From: Thalassia testudinum | Taxonomy: Eukaryota > Streptophyta > Magnoliopsida > Alismatales > Hydrocharitaceae | Length of the DNA stretch: 64,000 nt | Assembly: GCA_037157565.1 (NCBI GenBank) | Contig: JAZHRO010000012.1 | Location: forward strand, 55,357,501 to 55,421,500 | Reading direction: 5' to 3' | In this document: piece by piece, positions 24,117 to 35,001 of the stretch | Numbering within the stretch: position 1 is the stretch's first letter | Layout of the letters: each line of letters begins with the position of its first letter | The notes under the pieces: model-generated | What the model saw: the letters and a program-made list of their open reading frames with translations, nothing else | Databases searched by the model: none | Told to the model about the DNA's origin: nothing | Translations under genes and position numbers: made by a program

Positions 24117-26807
24117 TGATGAGAACCTCATCATGAGTCATAACTAGCTCATTTTTACCTAATACAGAGGATAAAAGCTCCTACATAACTCAAGGAAAGG
24201 GTTAACTCAGAGAATTCTGAGTTTAAGAAGAAAACAAGTCATAAGGGGTAAAAATGCAATTTTACCAGTACAATCTGCAAACAGGGTAACTCAGGATCCA
24301 AACATAGGTCAAACTAACGTAATAAGAAGGAAAGTGGGATGATCTGATCTGATAAGGGATACAGCAACTCCGAGGAATTAAATGATAATCTGTAATCCTA
24401 AAACAAATCCACTCCAATTCGTGAGGTTCGAGGCAAAGAAAAATCTACTAAACCCTCTAAAATTCATATAAAAATAATCTGTAGGGTCTAGAACCTTCAA
24501 TTTTTCCTTAGAAACCCATTTTGACCTACATTGAGAACCATGCCCAATTAATAATTTAATTTGGGTTTTTACATAAATTGGCCGGTCAAACAAGGTCTGA
24601 CCTAGAAATAAAATTTACCATTAGAATCCTTAGGTCCCATTTAGTCATGCATAAAAACTTGAGCCTAAGAAGAGACCTTCTTGACCGACTTTGCATTTTG
24701 GTCCTCATCCATTACATTTTGACCCTCAACTTTTGAAATCCTCACATTTTGGCCCCTAGGTCTTCATCATTTTTGCATTTGGGTCCTCCCTGCAAAACCC
24801 TGAGCAGCGCCATGCTCCGGCGAGGCATGGCGCCGCGCAGGGTGAGGGGGGCCCTCTGCCAGTTGAACGGGGTGTTCCCTGCGACGCTTGCTGTCGCAGG
24901 GACACCTCCACGATCTCTGCCATCACCCACACCTTCCGTGCGAATGCGTGGAAGGTATGGGTTGCAATCTGGCCATCCTCCGGCGAGGGAGGCACGTCGC
25001 CTCCCTCCGCCCTCATCTCTGATTTTGCCTCTATAAAAGCCTCCCCCATCTGTCGAACTCAGTAGCTCGATTCTGATGGAGAATCACCCACAACTTTCCA
25101 CTCCTCCCATACAGGCAGGCACCCAGTGAGCTCCGGCGAGCTCCCTTTCCTTTCCTCTTCGCTCTGCCACAAAACCAGTGGCAGAGACTTCTTCCTGATT
25201 CTCCTCCGCGTCGCGCAATACCCGCGCGCACTGCTTCAGCCCCGTAGTCGCCGCCGTCCTCCCCCACTGGGTATCTTCTTCTCCGGCGACAGTCGATACG
25301 ACTGTCGCCCTGCTCCTCCCCCTTCGTCCCTGCAAGTAAGTTAGAACTACTTCCCTTCCTCTCCTCTTTCTTTTCCCTATTTCAATTTGTTCAATTAAGC
25401 CCTCGACTGACCCTGACCACTGTCACCCCCTTCGTCTCTGGCTACCCTCCGACGAGACGCCCCCATCGCTCCATAGCCTCACACGCCTCGCCGACCCTCA
25501 CCGAACCTCCACCTCATCACACTGAACACCCCCCACCCCTCCACTGCCACTCCACACCTCCATAACGCTCCCCCGAACAAACCCATTCCCCCGGCCACAG
25601 TCCGACCTAGGGCAGCCCCTACACGCCGCCCCACACCTCGCCACCACCCACACGAGCTTCGCCGCACTCCGGCGAAGCTCCCTGCACCTTCTGACTAGGC
25701 CGAGAGGCCGTATCTCTGTGAACAGGTTACCCGTCCTCCGCCGCCATTACCGAATAGGTGAAGATTCTTCAACCTGCAGCTGCAGCTCCACTCCCGCCCA
25801 GGCCTACGCTCCAGGACGCGCGGATTGCAACCACGCAGCTGCCCAGGCCTTTAGCTGAAGAAGAGACCTCAGAACGTCCGCGATTGCCTGCAGCTTTCTC
25901 AGCTGCAGGCGCCAAATTGGGGTGGGACATTTAGTCCCACCTCGGAAGATTTCGAAGCGCCGCACCGGTATAAATTGTAAAAGTGAAACGGACTATTCGC
26001 CTCCAAACGCACCGGGGTGAGGTCCCGCGCCCACACCTGCCCAGTCCGCGAGCTCACCACGCGGATCCGGCGGACCTGACCTGACACCCCACCTGCGCAC
26101 TCCTCGCGTACCATTCACGCCGGTACTCCTGGTCACGGGTACGAAACCCGACCCGATTACCCGGCGGCTCTGGGAGAGCTATCCTATGTGCGAAGTCTGA
26201 GAAAGAGAGAGACGTTCGGGTAGAGGGAAAGGGGTAGGTTTTGCGTTGGCTGTGGTGTGTGCAGGAACAGGCCGAGGCAGAGAAGAAGAAGGCCGACGAA
26301 GAAAGACTGAAGGAAGAAGAAGGAGGAGCACCAAGCAGCACTGTAGCAGCGGTGATTTAAGTCGTCTGATTGGAAAATCAGACGACGCTCTGCAGAGGAA
26401 GAAAAGAAGAAGAAAGAAGAAGCCGTGCAGTTGAGCAAGGCAAAGGGACCGCAAGGCAGAAGAGTTCTGCAGCTGAGGCAGAAAGAAGAGAAGATAAAGG
26501 GAAGAAGACGAGAAGCTCTGAAGAAGAAAAGAAATAAGAAGAAGTAGAAGAAGAACTGAAGGTAGAAAAGAAGAAGATAAGCTAAGAGAGAGAAGAGAAG
26601 CCATAAGACTTAGATTTATTTCTCCCTCTCTCTCTCTTATTTTTTTTTTGTAATAGAAACCTTGTACTTCTAGAATACAACTTGCTCCCTGAGTTCGACC
26701 TCAGGAACTCTTTTTCCGAGTAACAAATTGTATTAAACTGGTAACTACTTCTCTATGCTATACTACGACGAAATAATAAAACTATAGAGGAGTTTTGCGT
26801 CTCACCA
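24117..26807 (+). repeat. A1 5' LTR
   Basis: This 2691-bp LTR starts with a 17-nt hairpin (TGATGAG-AAC-CTCATCA) and ends GTCTCACCA before the primer site. A TATA box is at 25031-25039. A purine (GAAGAAG) tract lies at about 26280-26590. A hairpin at 26361-26386 has an 11-bp stem (GTCGTCTGATT) and a GGAA tetraloop. TATACTACGACG lies near the 3' end (26759-26770). It differs from the 3' LTR at scattered single bases (several per 60 bp in places I compared) and by one large deletion in the latter. Confidence 0.93.
25031..25039 (+). promoter_or_regulatory. A1 TATA box
   Basis: CTATAAAAG lies in the GC-rich part of the 5' LTR about 0.9 kb from its start. The matching segment is missing from the 3' LTR, so only the 5' LTR retains a recognisable core promoter. 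Confidence 0.55.
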
Positions 26808-26812
26808 GTTTT

Positions 26813-26830
26813 TGGCGCCGTTGCCGAGGA
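26813..26830 (+). promoter_or_regulatory. A1 primer-binding site (tRNA-Asp type)
   Basis: TGGCGCCGTTGCCGAGGA lies five bases after the LTR. It matches the complement of the plant tRNA-Asp 3' end as I recall it (TGGCGCCGTTGCCGGGGA) with one change. This primer is typical of Athila/Tat elements. Confidence 0.88.
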
Positions 26831-27745
26831 GCAACGGCTATTCTAGAAGCTTTAAATTTCTTTCAAGAGGTTGCTAATTCTTTTCTCTCTTATGTGCAGG
26901 TAAAAATGAGAAGAGCAGCCGCACAACAAACACTCCAACAAACAGGTAACCTTCATTAGCCCTCTCTTAAACTCCCTTAAAATCTAAAAAGGAACAAAAA
27001 GAAAAAAATCAATTTAGGGCTACCTGCATCATACATAGTAATTCTTCCAAGTTGCCTAAATTTTTCATTTCAACACATTTCAACTGTCCAGCTAAGGTAA
27101 CTAGGGCTAAAACCTTCTTGATTGAGCCCTAGATACTACATTCTTGAGGCAACTAAAATGGACCAACTAGAGCCAGCTCAGGAATTGAAAAGCTAGGGTT
27201 ATTAGAAACGCACCTTCTATTAACAAAGAAAAGATCTTCCCAAAAAGAGGTGCACTTAAACCTTGTTTGAAAAGATCTATACAAGAGAAACCCTAAACAA
27301 TTGGCTCTCTAAACACTTGAACCCTAAAAGAAAGGACCCAAAAGCTCTCAAAGGAACAAGAGGTGAAGTTGACCCCTTGGGTCAACCAACCTTAAAATTA
27401 GGTCACTTCTTCACTCAAAATACTTAAAAGCTCAAGTGGAACCTTAAGCACTCTGATCTTAAACTAAAATTGGTAGACTTAAGAGGTCAAGATCCCCATT
27501 CTGGTTTACCTAGAACCGCAGTGACAAGAGAGGTCGGGTGGGGGAAACCCTGTAACCCATGGGGATGCTCTACCGTGTAGGGGTCTTCGCGGGACTCACC
27601 CTCTCTGGCTGCCCAAGTAATTCTCAGGTGGACGATCTTTCTGATCAAGGGGTCCATCTGCCCCGCACCTCCATAGTCACCCAACACATTTTTGGGTGTC
27701 TTGATTGGGTCCAGCACCTTCTAAACTCTTCTACTCCAACAGTGC
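26831..27745 (+). other. A1 leader
   Basis: This is the roughly 0.9-kb leader between primer site and gag. A short frame opens with ATG at 26906 but does not join gag, so I take it as leader. I see no domain. Confidence 0.5.
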
Positions 27746-29683
27746 ATGTGCGGTAGGAGGTCCTTAAGACCACCCTTAAGACCTCCTTTAGGAATTCACT
27801 CTCGTCAAGGCCCAGCCTCGACGCCCGTGTTTGAACAACAACCCTACCCCATTATTCTCTCATCTGATTCAGAACCAAGCTCTTCTTCTTCCCCCATCAT
27901 GGCTCAGCCAGTTAAGGAAGAAAACAATTTGGAGCATCAGCTCCAGCGACTCAATGACCTCTTCCAAAACTTTGTGCACCCACCGCAGCGTCCTATGATG
28001 CGGGACCATTACAATCCTGCTGCGGTGGCCATTGAGCCTCGAGTTAGAATCCCGACTGGAGGACCTGATTCCGAATTGAAGCCCAACATGATTCATGATA
28101 TGCCTAAATTCCATGGGCTTAATTCCGAAGATCCCTTCCAGCACATCAAATAGCTAAAGCATTTGGCCCAAACTTTTGGGTTAGATGTGCAAAATCGGGA
28201 TATTCTTCTCATGAAGATGTTCTCCTTTTCTCTTATGGACAAGGTCGCCCATTGGTATCAAACTCAGACCCAGCCGATCAACACTTGGGAAGAACTTCAG
28301 TCCTAGTTTTTGAAAAAGTTCTTTCCCGTTGGTCGGACCAACGCCTTGCGCCATCAGATTACGCACTTCACTCAACAATCAGGGGAACCTCTCCATGAGG
28401 CATGGGATCGTTTTCAGGATCTCATGAGAAAGTGCCCCCATCACGGAGTTCCTAAATGGGAAAAGGTCCAATCTTTTTACCAGGGGCTCCGTGAGGACAT
28501 CCGTCTTTTCGTCAATGCAACTTGCGGAGGAAATATCATGGGTCAACATGAAGACACCATGTGGGAGATTCTCGAAAACATGTGCGAGAACTCCATCGAC
28601 AATGACTCCATGGGATTATTCGACAGGACGAATACCCGCGCATCGACGAATCTTAGGGGAGCACATGAGACGCAGGGCCTGTCCGCATCAGTCGACCTGG
28701 AGTTAATGGCCAGTCGATTGGACAAGGTCTCAATCATTGAGAAGAAGGTGGATGAGCCGACTCAGCACTTGCAGCGAGCCACCTCTGCGCGTAACTCCTT
28801 CGCACAACCTCCTTCCACACAGGAGACTGTGCGAAACATTCTCCACCTATCTTCCCCTAGGATGGATCCATATCCATCCCCATATGATTCTCGGATCGGA
28901 GGATCATCCGATCCTTTCTACACCAGCCCAGGGAATTCCATTCCCTCTTTCTCTGACTCTTTGGAGGTTCCTCAGACCTGCGAGGACCTCAACGCCATCT
29001 AGAACGACCCGTTCTCCAACACCTATAACCCTGGATGGCGAAACCATCCCAACTTTCAGTGGGCGGGAAATTCCCAAACCCAAAGACCACCCTTTCAGCC
29101 CCTCCCACAACCCTCTCGTCCTTACCAGCCGCCTCAGCCTCGGCCCAACCCTACTTATCCATCAGGGCCAAATCAGGATCAAATGTCCCTTATCCTTCAG
29201 ACTCTGGCTGACATTCAAAGAACGAATGCGGCTATCCAAAAACAACACAAGGACGAACTTACAGAGGTTAGAACTCAACTGGCCCAGTTGGCAAATTCTC
29301 GCCAGCCAGGCACACTTCCTTCCCAACCTCTTCCTAATCCAAATAACGCGCCAACCCAGTGGTGCGTTATGAACCCAAACCCGGGCCATGCCCATATGAT
29401 TTATCAGGCCCCCTCTGTTCCTTCACCCAACGGGATGGAAGCTTCAACATCTTATACGGGATTTCAGCAGTAGCCACCCTTCTTACCAAACCCAAACCAA
29501 AATCAGGCCGGATTAAATTCTGTAACAACATGTAGTGGTAAAACAACTCAAGACCCGCATTATCCGAACCACTCCGAGCCTGATAACCAAGACCCTAGGA
29601 TAGTTATCCAAGATACCACTGTCCCAGATCAAGAACCCGGACCTATCCTAGAAGAACCAACCAAGATCCCGTTTCCCGAGGCC
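27746..29683 (+). pseudogene. A1 gag
   Basis: The frame opens at ATG 27746 (an alternative is ATG 27899) and runs into pol without a shift. OTA gag features are visible: a helix-rich N terminus (QLQRLNDLFQNFV), the HDMPKFHGLNSEDP block, the FLKKFFPVGRTNALR / FTQQSGEPLHEAWDRFQDL block that typifies Athila/Tat gag, and the late NTYNPGWRNHPNF motif. It then becomes proline/glutamine-rich. In-frame TAG stops are at 28151, 28304, 29000 and 29471. Confidence 0.9.
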
Positions 29684-30814
29684 TTGACCAAGGGAAAGAA
29701 GACCACCAAGCCCGTGGCACCTGAGGAGGACCTGGTTAAGATCTTTGAGCAAGTCCACATAAACATCCCTTTGATGGATGCAATCTGCCATGTACCGGCT
29801 TACGCACGATTCTTAAAGAATGTGTGTACACCCCAGCGTAAGCCGCGAACCAAGAGTGGGAGTCCAATTGTTCTGTCAGAGCAAGCCAGCTCTGTAATCC
29901 TAAGCAGACTCCCACCCAAGGCTAAAGACCCTGGTACACCCCTAATTTCCTGCAAGATAGGTGATACCCAATTTGAAAGAGCTTTGCTAGACTTGGGTGC
30001 ATCCATAAATCTGATACCCACATCCTTACTTGACCATCTAGAAGAACCTGAGCTAAAACCAACCGAGGTGACATTACAATTAGCAGATCGATCTATAAAG
30101 TCACCAAAAGGGATTCTCGAGGATGTTATCGTAAGAGTGTGGGATTTCTATTTCCCCGTGGACTTCATAGTCTTAGATATGGACGCACCTGAGAACCCTA
30201 GGGATACACCAATCATTTTAGGGAGACCTTTCTTGGCTACTGCTAGAGCCAACATTAGCTGTGAGGAGGGCCAGATAGAGCTCAAATTTGGGAATCAAAC
30301 CCTGAAAATTAATATATTTAAGGCCCAACAAGGAATCAATTGTGGTGTCATCGAATAGGTTTGTGACATTAGGGCTTTGGTTGATGAAACACACTTCCAG
30401 AATGACCTGTTTATACCTCATCAACCACAGAAAGATCTTGACCCGCAAACTGAGGAGTCGAATCCAGATATGAACAACCCAGTAACTCCTACCCTTGAAC
30501 CTCACATCTATACTGAACCACCCGCTGCTGCTGATAACCCCATCCTCGAACTGAAGCCCCTTCCTGCTCACTTGAAATACATCTGTTTGGGTTCTAATCA
30601 GACCCTTCCTGTGATTATCAATTCCAACCTCAATCATGAATAGGAATCCCGTCTGATTGATGTCCTCCAGCAACATCGCAGAGCCATCGGGTGGACTCTC
30701 GATGATTTGACTGGAATAAGTCCCTCTTATTGTACTCATCATATCTATTTAGAAGAGGGCGCACGACCTTCTCGTGAAATGCAGAGACGCTTGAACCCCA
30801 ATCTGTAGGAGGTC
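29684..30814 (+). pseudogene. A1 aspartic protease and linker
   Basis: The protease reads LLDLGASINLIP, with the catalytic D-L-G-A variant seen in Athila/Tat, and closes with ILGRPFLATARANI. Upstream is the HINIPLMDAICHVPAYARFLK segment typical of this lineage. Downstream is an acidic, proline-rich linker leading to RT. In-frame TAG stops are at 30356, 30641 and 30806. Confidence 0.9.
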
Positions 30815-31666
30815 GTGAAAAAGGAGATCATCAAGTGGTTAGATGCCGGGATCATCTACCCGATCTCCAATAGTCGTTGGGTGAGCCCAATTCAGGTTGT
30901 GCCCAAGAAGGCAGGTCTCACCACTATAACGACTGAGACCGGAGAAATCATTCCTACTGGATTAGCCAACTCGTGGAGAGTCTGTATAGATTACCGCCGA
31001 CTCAATTCCTCCACGAAGAAGGATCATTTCCCACTGCCTTTCATTGATCAGATTCTCGAGAAACTAGCGGGAAATAGGTTCTTCTGCTTTCTTGACAGGT
31101 ACTCCGGTTACAACCAGGTGGCAATCCATCCTGAGGACCAAGAAAAGACCACGTTCACCTGCCCCTTCGGAACATACGCTTTCCGAAGGATGCCTTTCGG
31201 TCTTTGCAATGCACTCACTACTTTTCAGTGGTGCATGCTTGCCATATTCTCAGATATGGTAGGTGATTATCTGGAAGTCTTCATGGATGACTTTTCAGTT
31301 TTTGGAGCATCATTCGACGATTGCCTCCAACACTTGGTCCAGATACTCAGGCGGTGCATTGATGTGAATTTGGTTCTTTCCTGGGAAAAGAGCCATTTCA
31401 TGGTACCTGGGGGAATTGTCCTGGGACACTTAATTTCAGAAAAAGGCATCCAAGTGGATCGAGCTAAGGTTGATATGATCTCTCGCCTTCCTATGCCTAG
31501 CTCGATCAAGGACATCCGATCTTTTTTGGGGCACGTCGGTTTTTACCGTCGATTTATCCCTGATTTTTCAAAAATTGCGCGCCCCCTGACCACTCTTCTC
31601 TCTAAGGATGTACCTTTCGAAATTTCCAAGGAATGCACTCAAGCATTTGAGATCCTACGTGACTGA
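30815..31666 (+). pseudogene. A1 reverse transcriptase
   Basis: RT fingers and palm are readable: WVSPIQVVPKKAG, WRVCIDYRRLN, DHFPLPFIDQILEKLAG and the catalytic FMDDF. The thumb and connection follow (FLGHVGFYRRFI, FSKIARPLTTLL). Several family residues are changed by transitions; for example DGYSGYNQ reads DRYSGYNQ. The only stop is a TGA at its end (31664), where relatives read straight on into RNase H. Confidence 0.93.
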
Positions 31667-32359
31667 GTCACCCAAGCCCCGATCCTACAGTCCCCTGATT
31701 GGTCTCAACCCTTTAAGATCATGTGCGATGCATCTGACTTCGCTGTAGGAGCGATTTTGGGGCAGAAAATTGATGGGAAACCTGTGGTCATTTACTACGC
31801 CAGCAAAACACTGGATGAGGCTCAGCGTAACTATACGGTTACTGAGAAAGAGCTGCTAGCTGTAGTATTTGCCCTAGAAAAATTTAGATCATACCTTCTG
31901 GGTTCCCGTGTCATCATATACTCGGATCACACAGCTGTGAGGCATCTCCTTGCAAAGAAGGACGCGAAACCTCGATTAATCAGATGGATCTTGCTGTTGC
32001 AAGAATTTGACCTTGAGATTCGCGACAAAGTGGGAAAGCAAAATGTGGTAGCTGATCACTTGTCCCGTCTTCCTTCTCAAATAATTGACCCTTCCGGACC
32101 TATCACTGAGCATTTTCCCGATGAGCACCTGCTGACTACCGGTACTAGCCTTCCATGGTTTGCTAATATAGTAAATTACTTGGCATCTCATCAGATCCCA
32201 TCTGATTGGCCGAAGGCTAAGAAAGACAAATTGCGCTCTGATGCCAAGTATTACATTTGGGAAGACCCGTACCTCTTCCGCATAGGTGCTGGTCAAATCA
32301 TCCAGAGATGTGTCCCGGAAGAGGAATTCAACAATATCCTCTCTTTCTGCCATGACTAG
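31667..32359 (+). pseudogene. A1 RNase H
   Basis: RNase H motifs are APILQ, MCDASDFAVGAILGQ, VIYYASKTLDEAQRNY, TEKELLAVVFALEKFRSYL, YSDHTAVRHLL and KQNVVADHLSRL. The active-site D, E, D and D are present. It continues in the same frame into the linker before integrase. An in-frame TAG is at 32357. Confidence 0.92.
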
Positions 32360-33445
32360 GCATGCGGTGGCCATTTCTCTGGGCATAAAATCGCATCAAA
32401 ATTCCTTCAGTGCGGCTTTTACTGGCCCACACTGTTCAAAGACGCATACAGTCATTGCAAGGCATGCAGTCGTTGCCAAACTTTGGGCAACATGAGCCAT
32501 CGCGACATGATGCCTTTGCAGCCTATTCTCGTATGCGAAATCTTTGATGTTTGGGGGGTTGATTTTATGGGCCCCTTTCCTATTTCGGATGGTTTCGAAT
32601 ACATTCTGCTGGCCGTGGACTACGTGTCCAAATGGATCGAAGCCATACCGACCCGAACCACTGATCACAAAATTGTTCTCAAATTCATTCATCAAAACAT
32701 TTTCTCAAGGTTCGGGTTTCCTTGTGCTATAATCTCTGATGGAGGGACCCATTTCACAAACGCTCAGTTTAGGTCACTGAAGACCAAATACGGGGTGTCT
32801 CACCGAATCTCTACTCCTTACCACCCCCAAACTAACGGTCTAGCTGAGCTATCAAATCAGGAGCTCAAGAAAATCCTGCAAGTCACTGTTCGGCCTGACA
32901 GGAAGGACTGGTCGTCCCGACTTCCGGAAGCATTGTGGGACTATAGGACCGCCCACAAAACCCAATTAGGCATGTCTCCCTTTAGACTGGTGTACGGGAA
33001 GGCATGTCACCTTCCCGTGGAACTGGAGCATAAAGCCTATTGGGCAGTACGGAACTGTAATCTAGGTTTTTCGAAGGCTGGAACCCACAGAAAACTTCAA
33101 ATCAGCGAGATCGATGAATTACGCCTAGACGCGTATGAGAACTCGTGAATCTACAAGAAGCGGGTTAAAGCCTTCCATGACAATCATATCTCGAGAAAAA
33201 TCTTTCATCCTGGTCAGAAAGTCCTACTCTTTGATGCCCGACTCAGACTTTTTCCGGGAAAGCTGCGATCCAAGTGGGTCGGACCGTATTTAGTTCGACA
33301 GGTTTTTGGAAATGGAGCTATCGAAATCAGTCCGCTCAGCCATGATTCCGAACCTTTCATCGTGAACGGTCAGAGACTCAAGCCGTTCATTGATGTGACT
33401 TTTACTGATTTGGCTGAAACATCTTATATCCTCCATTCCCCTTGA
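32360..33445 (+). pseudogene. A1 integrase
   Basis: The HHCC finger is readable (GGHFSGHK, CKACSRC). The DDE core has WGVDFMGPF, IISDGGTHF and the NGLAELSNQELKKIL helix, so all three catalytic residues are kept. The C-terminal part has GQKVLLFDARL and SKWVGPYLV, then the VNGQRLKPF motif. An in-frame TGA at 33146 replaces a codon that is CGA in the A2 copy. The frame ends at TGA 33443-33445, which I take as the natural stop. Confidence 0.92.
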
Positions 33446-34990
33446 GTTTATTGCGCCCAGCCGATGGCGTAAAACTCAGCGCTTAACGGGAGGCAACCCG
33501 TCATTTTCCTAAAAATCCAAAACCTTTTTCACACTTTTGTGCACTTAACATTCACCCTTGTAGACAGCCGACCCCACCTCAGATGCTTGCATCTGGGATT
33601 AGAAATCGTCCGCGAAATTCATCCCGACCCATTCACTCATCTAAATTTCTGTCTTAAGGAATGAACTAAGTAAATAAAAAACCCCTTAAGTCACAATGAG
33701 GACATTGCAAACCTTAGACATGGGGGGGTATAAAAGTGCAAAACTTGTAAGGAAAGGTTTTAAACAAAAAAATTCACATATGCTAAAAACACCATAAAAA
33801 TTATATTAAAAAAAAAAGAAAAAAGAAAAGAAGGAAATTTTGTGAGAGAAGGAAAAGAAACAAAATGAAAAAGGAGCACAAAAATGTGAGAAAAGTGATA
33901 GTCATTAGTAAGGAACTAAGGAATTAACCTAAGTTCTAGACCTCATTCAAGAAAAGAACTGACAAGTGCACAATGGGATTAGTAAGAATGCAAACTTTAG
34001 GCATTCTTGGATAGACTCTTAGTACCCATTAAGATCTGGACACTCTTCAAGAGGTTGAGGAAAATGAAAAGCTGAAAGTATTAGGTCTAAGGCTTAGGGA
34101 GAATTTGACCTCATTAACTAACTTTTGGTCTACGGGACTTAGTAACCTAAGCACCCTAACCTCACACACAGCCTGGTTCAGTAAGTGTAAAAATCAAAAT
34201 CACACAGAAGCGTCGCAAAATTCTGAAAAGTACACCTAGAGTAGGAGCGGGCGATCAATACAAGTTGATTTGGATGAGTTCCCAGCGCGGAGAGGCGTGA
34301 AATCCCCTCGAAAATGCGTAACAAAATATCATCTCCTCGGTGCTTGTCTCTTAGGATATTTACATATCCTACTGGGGGCGTGTAAGCACTTTGCTGGTTT
34401 AAATTCCATGGATGGCATTATCACGAAGTGTCAATTGCCAGGGTCTGGATTCGGCCACGGAACACCATGGATGGGATTATCTCGAAATCTCAATAGCCAG
34501 GGTTCCGGGGATTGCCATGGGCGGTGCTATCTCGAAGCATCGATTGCCAGGAACCCTTGAGGATTGATGATGGGAGCAAGGAATCTGATACAGACCGTGT
34601 TGAAAAGCCAATCCTAAGCTAGAATTAAAAAGAAAAAGAGAGAGAAAACTCTCCAAATAGAAAAATTTTCTATCTCTCTTTTACAAAACGTACTGCGAAC
34701 TGAGCCAGGGCTAAAATCATTTCAAGCACGGGTGCTTTAACCACAAAGTCCAATAGACCTTGGGTTAGTTCTTGTAGGCCTTAAAAACCTTTGCTAAGGA
34801 CTGAGGCTGAGGCTAGACAGATTAGGATCTTGATTGGTACTAGAGTACCTTTTAGGCCTATGGTCAGCATTCTAACCTAATCTAAGCTCAAATAAAAAAG
34901 CACTTATCTGAAGCTATTAAAAACTTCATGGTCTAGAACAAAGGTTGAAACCTTAAGTTTTTTTTTTGCTAAGGGACTAGCAAAAGCTAG
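33446..34990 (+). other. A1 post-pol non-coding region
   Basis: No env-like frame is present. About 20-50 nt after pol lies a block with GCCGATGGCGT and GGGAGGCAACCC, which recurs in A2 and, more diverged, in X1. Then come an A-rich stretch (33760-33900), three imperfect tandem units at 34406-34564, and the polypurine tract. Some Athila elements carry an env-like gene here; this copy does not. Confidence 0.75.
34406..34564 (+). repeat. Three imperfect tandem units of 50-59 bp
   Basis: Each unit begins CCATGG or close to it, and then has a TATCWCGAA-like block and a TTGCCAGG-like block. Units start at 34406, 34465 and 34515. They lie in the non-coding tail of A1. Confidence 0.7.
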
Positions 34991-35001
34991 GCATGGGGGT
35001 A
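34990..35001 (+). promoter_or_regulatory. A1 polypurine tract
   Basis: GGCATGGGGGTA lies directly before the 3' LTR. The same sequence precedes the X2 3' LTR on the minus strand. It primes plus-strand DNA synthesis. Confidence 0.85.

Noticed and set aside
26813..26830. tRNA-like sequence
   Set aside because: It is the 18-nt complement of a tRNA 3' end (primer site), not a tRNA gene. The same holds for 48164, 22463, 39281 and 63665.
27746..33445. Stop-codon readthrough or recoding as a way to express A1 gag-pol
   Set aside because: Ten scattered stops, several inside conserved domains, and changed family residues point to decay. One programmed stop near the gag-pol border would be plausible; ten are not.
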